A DNA stretch of 64,000 nucleotides from Fusarium oxysporum f. sp. lycopersici 4287 (Eukaryota; Ascomycota; Sordariomycetes; Hypocreales; Nectriaceae). Shown piece after piece: positions 59,592 to 64,000 of the stretch. Position numbers and translations under genes: made by a program. Positions within the stretch are counted from its first letter, which is position 1. Each line of letters begins with the position of its first letter. Location: assembly GCF_000149955.1 (NCBI RefSeq), contig NC_030989.1, positions 3,788,505 through 3,852,504 on the forward strand, in the 5' to 3' direction. The notes under the pieces are model-generated. The model saw nothing but the letters and a program-made list of their open reading frames with translations. It searched no databases and was not told where the DNA came from.

Positions 59592-61576
59592 ATGCCTCAA
59601 GATCCTGCTGCCGCCCTCAGCGCCTTGTTGCGCCAATCCTCTATCGAAGATCACGACGAGGCCCTCAAGATTGCCAACGCCGCCCTTAAGGCTAACAAGA
59701 ACGATGTCGACAGCCAGCATACCCGTATCATCGCCTTGCTGAAGCTCGATCGATTCGACGATGCTTTGCGCGCCATTGCTGATGGCTCCCCCGCCCTCCA
59801 CGCACGAATTGCCCTCGAACATGCCTATGCGCTCTACAAGACGGGAAATCTTGACGAGGCTACTTCTGTCCTTCAGGCTTTTGGTCTAGAGAAGAAGAGG
59901 AGTCTACAGCATGTTGCCGCACAAGTCGCTTACCGTGCCGAGCGCTTTGACGAGGCTTGCAACATCTACAGCCGTCTACTCGATACCGATCCCGCAGATG
60001 AGGAGAACGATATCAGCATCAACCTTCGGGCCGCTTTCGCCCAGTCTAGTTGGCTGGGATACTCGGTTACTGACAAGATTTCTGTCCAAGACTCTGATGG
60101 ATTTGAACTGTGTTATAACGCTGCATGTGCGTATATTGCCAACGGCTCCCTTGAGACTGCAGCCGATCTATTGCAGCGTGCAAGTCGATTGTGTGATGCC
60201 TCCGATGACTTGACAGACGAGGATAAGCAGGCGGAAATGCGGCCGATTCTTGCACAGCAGGCCTACGTCTTTGCCAAGTTGGGCAAGCTCAAGGAGGCCC
60301 TCGATCTCTATAACTCTCTATCAAGCACAAAGTAGGTTGTACTGCAATTGTGGTCAGGGCTGAACTGACTATCATGGATAGAGAGGAAGATCCCGATCTG
60401 GCACTAATAATTGGCAACAACCTGGTCACTTTAGAGCCAAAGGTCGAGAACCCCTATCTTCTCGAGCGAAGATTCTCGACCTTGACGGCCAAGGCAAGAA
60501 ATGCCAAGCTTTTCCAGCACCAGTCTTATATCTTGCGACGCAACCGACTGACCGTCGACTTGCAAATCCTCAAGGGCACCGGAGTCAAGCGCCGCACCGA
60601 TGCCCTTCTCGCCGAAGCCACACATCCCTCGACAGCTGCTGAAACTAGCATCCTCTCTGTTCTTAACGCTGCCGCGAGCGCACAAGGAACATCTGGGAAG
60701 CAACTTCTGAAGAATTTACAAGGACTTGCCCAGAAGAGACCACATGATGTTGGTCTTGTATTAACCATTGTGCAAATACAACTCAATGAAGGCAAAGTAG
60801 GCTCTGCTATGTCTATTCTTGAGTCTTTCCTACAGCGTCTCGAAAAGAACGAGACTGATGATTCTCAAAATGCTCGATTCAGCCCTGGTCTTGTTGCTCT
60901 CACTGTGACCCTTTTGAGGACGCAGGGACGGGAGTCCTCGGCAAAGGCTGAACTTGTCAAGGCCGCTACATACTGGCAGTCCCGCCCGGCTAACTCAGCT
61001 ATCTCACTCCTCGAAGAGGCTGGCATCGAACTGATGAAGTCATCCAACGCCCAGGATTTGCAACTCGCTGGTACTTCATTCCAGAAACTAATCGATGAGC
61101 GGAAGGGCTCGGATATTGCTGCGGCTGGTCTTGTCGCATCCTTCGCTCCCTCAGACCCCTCTCGTGTGGAAAAGCACCTCCAGAACCTCCCTCCTGTGGA
61201 TTCGCTTATCGAGGGCATCGATGTAACAGCTCTCCTCAGCGCTGGCGTTGCCACCACCGCCAGTAAGGCAGGCTCCTCAGCTTTGAAGCGCTCGGCTCCC
61301 TCAGGACCAACTGAAAAGACACGCAAGCGACGCAGAAAGATCCGTCTTCCCAAGAACTATGTCGAGGGCACCAAGCCCGACCCTGAGCGCTGGCTGCCTT
61401 TGCGTGACAGAAGCTCATACCGTCCCAAGGGCAAGAAGGGCAAGAAGAAGGCTGTTGATTCAACACAGGGCGGAATCGTGAAGGAAGAGGAGACTCTGGA
61501 GCTTGTAGGCGGAGGAGGTGTCAAGGTTGAGAAGGCACCTCCGCCTTCCAAGAAGAAGAAGAAGGGTAAGAAATAG
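59592..61576 (+). CDS. SRP72: SRP72, signal recognition particle subunit
   Basis: Largest SRP protein, bound to SRP68 and the 7S RNA S domain, required for ER targeting of nascent chains. Exons 59592-60331 and 60382-61576 give 1,935 bases and 644 residues, a typical length. The N-terminal two thirds is built of TPR helices (ALKIANAALKANKNDVDSQH; FDEACNIYSRLLDTDPADEE; AYVFAKLGKLKEALDLYNSL). The C-terminal RNA-binding signature RRKIRLPKNY-VEGTKPDPERWLPLRDRSSY is diagnostic, followed by Lys-rich runs (KGKKGKKK, SKKKKKGKK). The intron (50 bases) joins SSTK to EEDPDLAL. It is convergent with the Sec7/PH gene. Confidence 0.94.
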
Positions 61577-62084
61577 TACAGCAGCTTACGGATACTGCAT
61601 GTCGCGTATATTAGTCCAACATTACTCTGTTTCAGCATGATATTCTTGACCCTTCACATGGTTTGTCCATGTATACGTCCTGGTTCAATCCGTGAAGTTC
61701 CTCCTGACTGTCATTAAAGTCAAGAGAATGAATGATATATATATGCACATTCACCCAACTTCGATTCGGCTGAAAAAATCAAAATTGATTTCTAACGCTG
61801 ACTTTTAATGCTCTGCCCAAGCCTTGGTGCAAGCGAGTACAAATGAACAAAAGGCCTCGGCCACTATAAGAATATCTAGAAACATATGTCCTCGTCATCG
61901 CCCCCTTGACATGAGTCCACCAAGCTCGACATCTCACGTCTGCTTCTTCTGTGGCCACTCAATAACACAAGTATAAAAACGAAGGTATTCACAACGCCCG
62001 TCCCAGCAAGCCCCAATTCTATATAAATAAACGTTATGCGCGAGGACTATACTCCACACGAGAGCCCTCCATATCTTCCCAGTA
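61577..62084. other. convergent intergenic region, SRP72 / Sec7-PH
   Basis: 508 bases containing both 3' UTRs; AT-rich, with ATATATATAT near 61735. Nothing else seen. Confidence 0.5.
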
Positions 62085-64000
62085 TCAGGCATTAACGGGC
62101 TGCACGGGCCGGCTCGGAAGCTGCTCTATATCTTGAAGCGACTCAGAATCCGAGTCTCGACTTTCAAGATCGTCCTTCTTGATGCTTCGGCCTCTTCTTA
62201 CACCGGTACCGTCTGACTCCTCGTCCGTCTCTGTCTCCATGGGAGGTAGGGGACTGCGGCGCCCATCTGAGAAGCTGACTGCAACCTCGCTCTCCGTGTC
62301 CGATGGTATTGTTAACCTACCACCAGCTGATGTGCTTCTAGCTGCTTGGGCGGTCGAATACTTCCTATGCAGTTCGCGGAAGCTTCGTGCGGTTGCAGTG
62401 CTTGCGCTTGCAATGGATTCTCTACGCTCACTCGGCTCCACCGGCACACCAACGGCAGAGTAGAAGTCCTCATCCTCTGGTCCGCTAGGCATAGGCGACA
62501 GCGGAGGATCTTGCTGCTGTGAGGACTTTCGAGCACGGATTTTCTCATCATGGGTCATGTTCTGCAGGCCATCACCGAAGTTAATGACTGATGCCTTCTT
62601 GCCATGCACCACGAAGCTCCCCGTGCCTCTAGAAAGCTGGTGCTCTTGGGTCGATTCTTCCCCTGACCCGGCGACCTCCTTGCCCTTGCGGCTGCCACGG
62701 TGGTGCGAGAGATGTCCAGCGCCCTCTCGAAGGGTGCGTTGCAGACTACGGCGAATTTTACTCCTGTCACCCTTGTCTGTGGGTGTCCCAGACTCTCCGG
62801 GTACATCAGCACCTGTCGAAACAGTTGCTTTGTCTGTAGGGTCACGGCTGGGTCGTTGCTCAAGTAGGCCAGCCTGCTCCAGGAAGTCTCGTTCATCGGC
62901 GTCAGGATCATGGTTGCCGTCGTCCTCCTTGCGCAACGGTGGCTTGTTGCTTTCATCTTGGGCCGAAGGGGGTTTTGCTAGCGGTGTGGAAGGGAGGGAT
63001 GCTATGGGAGACTGGGCGATACTGGATATCGACCCGTGTCTGGTGCTAGCAGCTTCTGGTCGAACGAAGGAGAGATCGCGGGAACTATGCCGGCGTTTAG
63101 TGGCACTCTGAGGAGGTGTTGTAAAGACCTGGTCCAGAGGTGAATCGACATCCTCTGTGACTTCGGCCGTGTTAGGGACGTGAACGACCTGAGGCTCGGT
63201 GGGTGTTCTTGGGTCGGCCTCGGTTCCAGAATGATGCGTTGACCGCGATCCTCTACGTCCCACGTTGACCCGTGGCGTAGGTGATCCTGTTCTCTGTGAA
63301 AATCGGGTTGACTGTTGCTTGGTAGGAGTAAAGGTCGATGATGGGTGTTCTTCTTCGAGATCCTGTATCAAGATATCACGGTGGCATTTGTGTTTCCACA
63401 TATCTTGGCGTGTCCACTTGAGCTGAGCAGATATCCGTGCAGCAGCAGATAAAAGCTGTTCCCTCGTTCTTGGCTGGATGGGCGCAAGGATCAGCAGGTG
63501 GCGTGCGTTCCTTAGCTGGTGCTCCAGCTGTTTCTGAATCTCCTGCACATGCTCATCAGCTTCAGCAATCTTCTGCTTCATCACGTCTCTTCGAGCAGCC
63601 GAGATATCTTCAGCCATTTTATGGTCTATTCGACTCCTAGCGATAGACACGGGTCCGGTCGGTGTCTGGATGAGGGTGGCAGCATCAGCGCTATCCAGTC
63701 GACGTAAACCTCGGCGACTCTGTCCATCATAGTTGCCGCCAATGACACCACGCATCTTAACGCCCGTAGTCCGGAAGGCGGCAGCATAGTTAAGTTTGGC
63801 GAGCCAGTCGTTCATTTCTTCTTCATTATCTGCCAATAGCACTTCTTCTAGACCACCCTGCCGCACGTAGACGAAAGCGTTCTTGTGCTTCTTATACGCC
63901 GCATCATGGAGGGCCACGGCAGCATAAGTTGACATGAGACCGTCTGGTTTAAACTCTTGGAGCGGGGGTGTGAAGATCAACGGTGTTCCATCATGTCCCG
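62085..64000 (-). CDS. Sec7/PH-domain Arf guanine-nucleotide exchange factor, C-terminal part
   Basis: C-terminal 638 or so residues of a large fungal Arf GEF of the Syt1-like type; the Sec7 domain lies beyond the right edge. The visible part begins inside a PH domain (LSTYAAVALHDAAYKKHKNA-like sequence; FVYVRQGG, LADNEEEMNDWLAKLNYAAA), which usually follows the Sec7 domain. Next is a coiled coil (about residues 145-205; IAEADEHVQEIQKQLEHQL) and then about 420 residues of Ser/Pro/Thr-rich, probably disordered and phosphorylated tail. The reading frame is open to base 64000 with no start, consistent with truncation by the window. The family call rests on the PH region and coiled coil, not on a visible Sec7 motif. 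Confidence 0.8.
   Translation of the reverse strand, partial: GHDGTPLIFTPPLQEFKPDGLMSTYAAVALHDAAYKKHKNAFVYVRQGGLEEVLLADNEEEMNDWLAKLNYAAAFRTTGVKMRGVIGGNYDGQSRRGLRRLDSADAATLIQTPTGPVSIARSRIDHKMAEDISAARRDVMKQKIAEADEHVQEIQKQLEHQLRNARHLLILAPIQPRTREQLLSAAARISAQLKWTRQDMWKHKCHRDILIQDLEEEHPSSTFTPTKQQSTRFSQRTGSPTPRVNVGRRGSRSTHHSGTEADPRTPTEPQVVHVPNTAEVTEDVDSPLDQVFTTPPQSATKRRHSSRDLSFVRPEAASTRHGSISSIAQSPIASLPSTPLAKPPSAQDESNKPPLRKEDDGNHDPDADERDFLEQAGLLEQRPSRDPTDKATVSTGADVPGESGTPTDKGDRSKIRRSLQRTLREGAGHLSHHRGSRKGKEVAGSGEESTQEHQLSRGTGSFVVHGKKASVINFGDGLQNMTHDEKIRARKSSQQQDPPLSPMPSGPEDEDFYSAVGVPVEPSERRESIASASTATARSFRELHRKYSTAQAARSTSAGGRLTIPSDTESEVAVSFSDGRRSPLPPMETETDEESDGTGVRRGRSIKKDDLESRDSDSESLQDIEQLPSRPVQPVNA

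Overview
This is a 64 kb window of a filamentous ascomycete nuclear genome. The signs are short introns (about 40-180 bases) with GT-AG ends and CTAAC/CTGAC-like branch sites, gene-dense blocks of housekeeping genes on both strands, and several families typical of Pezizomycotina. These include an FlbD-type two-repeat MYB regulator, a long fungal O-GlcNAc-transferase-like protein and Gpc1. A Sordariomycete, probably Hypocreales and possibly Fusarium-like, is my inference from protein character and was not tested. All exon models below were built by eye from splice signals, phase and family knowledge.

Left part (1-8.6 kb): the 3' end of SEC23, ribosomal protein L12 with a 4-base first exon, an empty stretch holding a 119-bp hairpin that looks like a small MITE, and a 1,497-residue OGT-like glycosyltransferase with an N-terminal extension.

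Middle left (8.6-23 kb): about 14 kb with only one convincing gene, the flbD/rca-1-like MYB regulator of conidiation. It sits between roughly 5.0 kb and 8.5 kb of sequence rich in simple repeats and short non-homologous ORFs. This desert is the most unusual large-scale feature here.

Middle (23-31 kb): two minus-strand genes of unknown function (a coiled-coil protein and a fungal conserved-family protein with a problematic internal junction). They are followed by a tiny three-exon complex I gene (NDUFS5-like, twin CX9C) divergent from SEC39 of the Dsl1 tethering complex.

Middle right (32-46 kb): a Tra2-like RRM splicing factor, a short-chain dehydrogenase with an apparent GC-AG intron, the NatB catalytic subunit, an unknown acidic protein, the APC/C activator Cdh1 (interrupted by a 267-base run of N and an apparent one-base insertion nearby), and glycerophosphocholine acyltransferase Gpc1.

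Right part (48-64 kb): cohesin SMC1, TFIIE alpha (TFA1), a Cys/His-rich coiled-coil protein, a small basic protein with a possible myristoylation signal, SRP72, and the 3' end of a Sec7/PH-type Arf GEF that runs off the window.

The genes are individually transcribed eukaryotic units. They share no operon or pathway, although secretion (SEC23, SEC39, SRP72, Sec7-PH) and cell-cycle or chromosome functions (CDH1, SMC1) recur. I found no CRISPR array, prokaryotic mobile element, confident tRNA or rRNA, or secondary-metabolite cluster. I also found no clearly new multi-gene system; the best leads are the flbD desert, the hairpin element, and a few undescribed protein modules.
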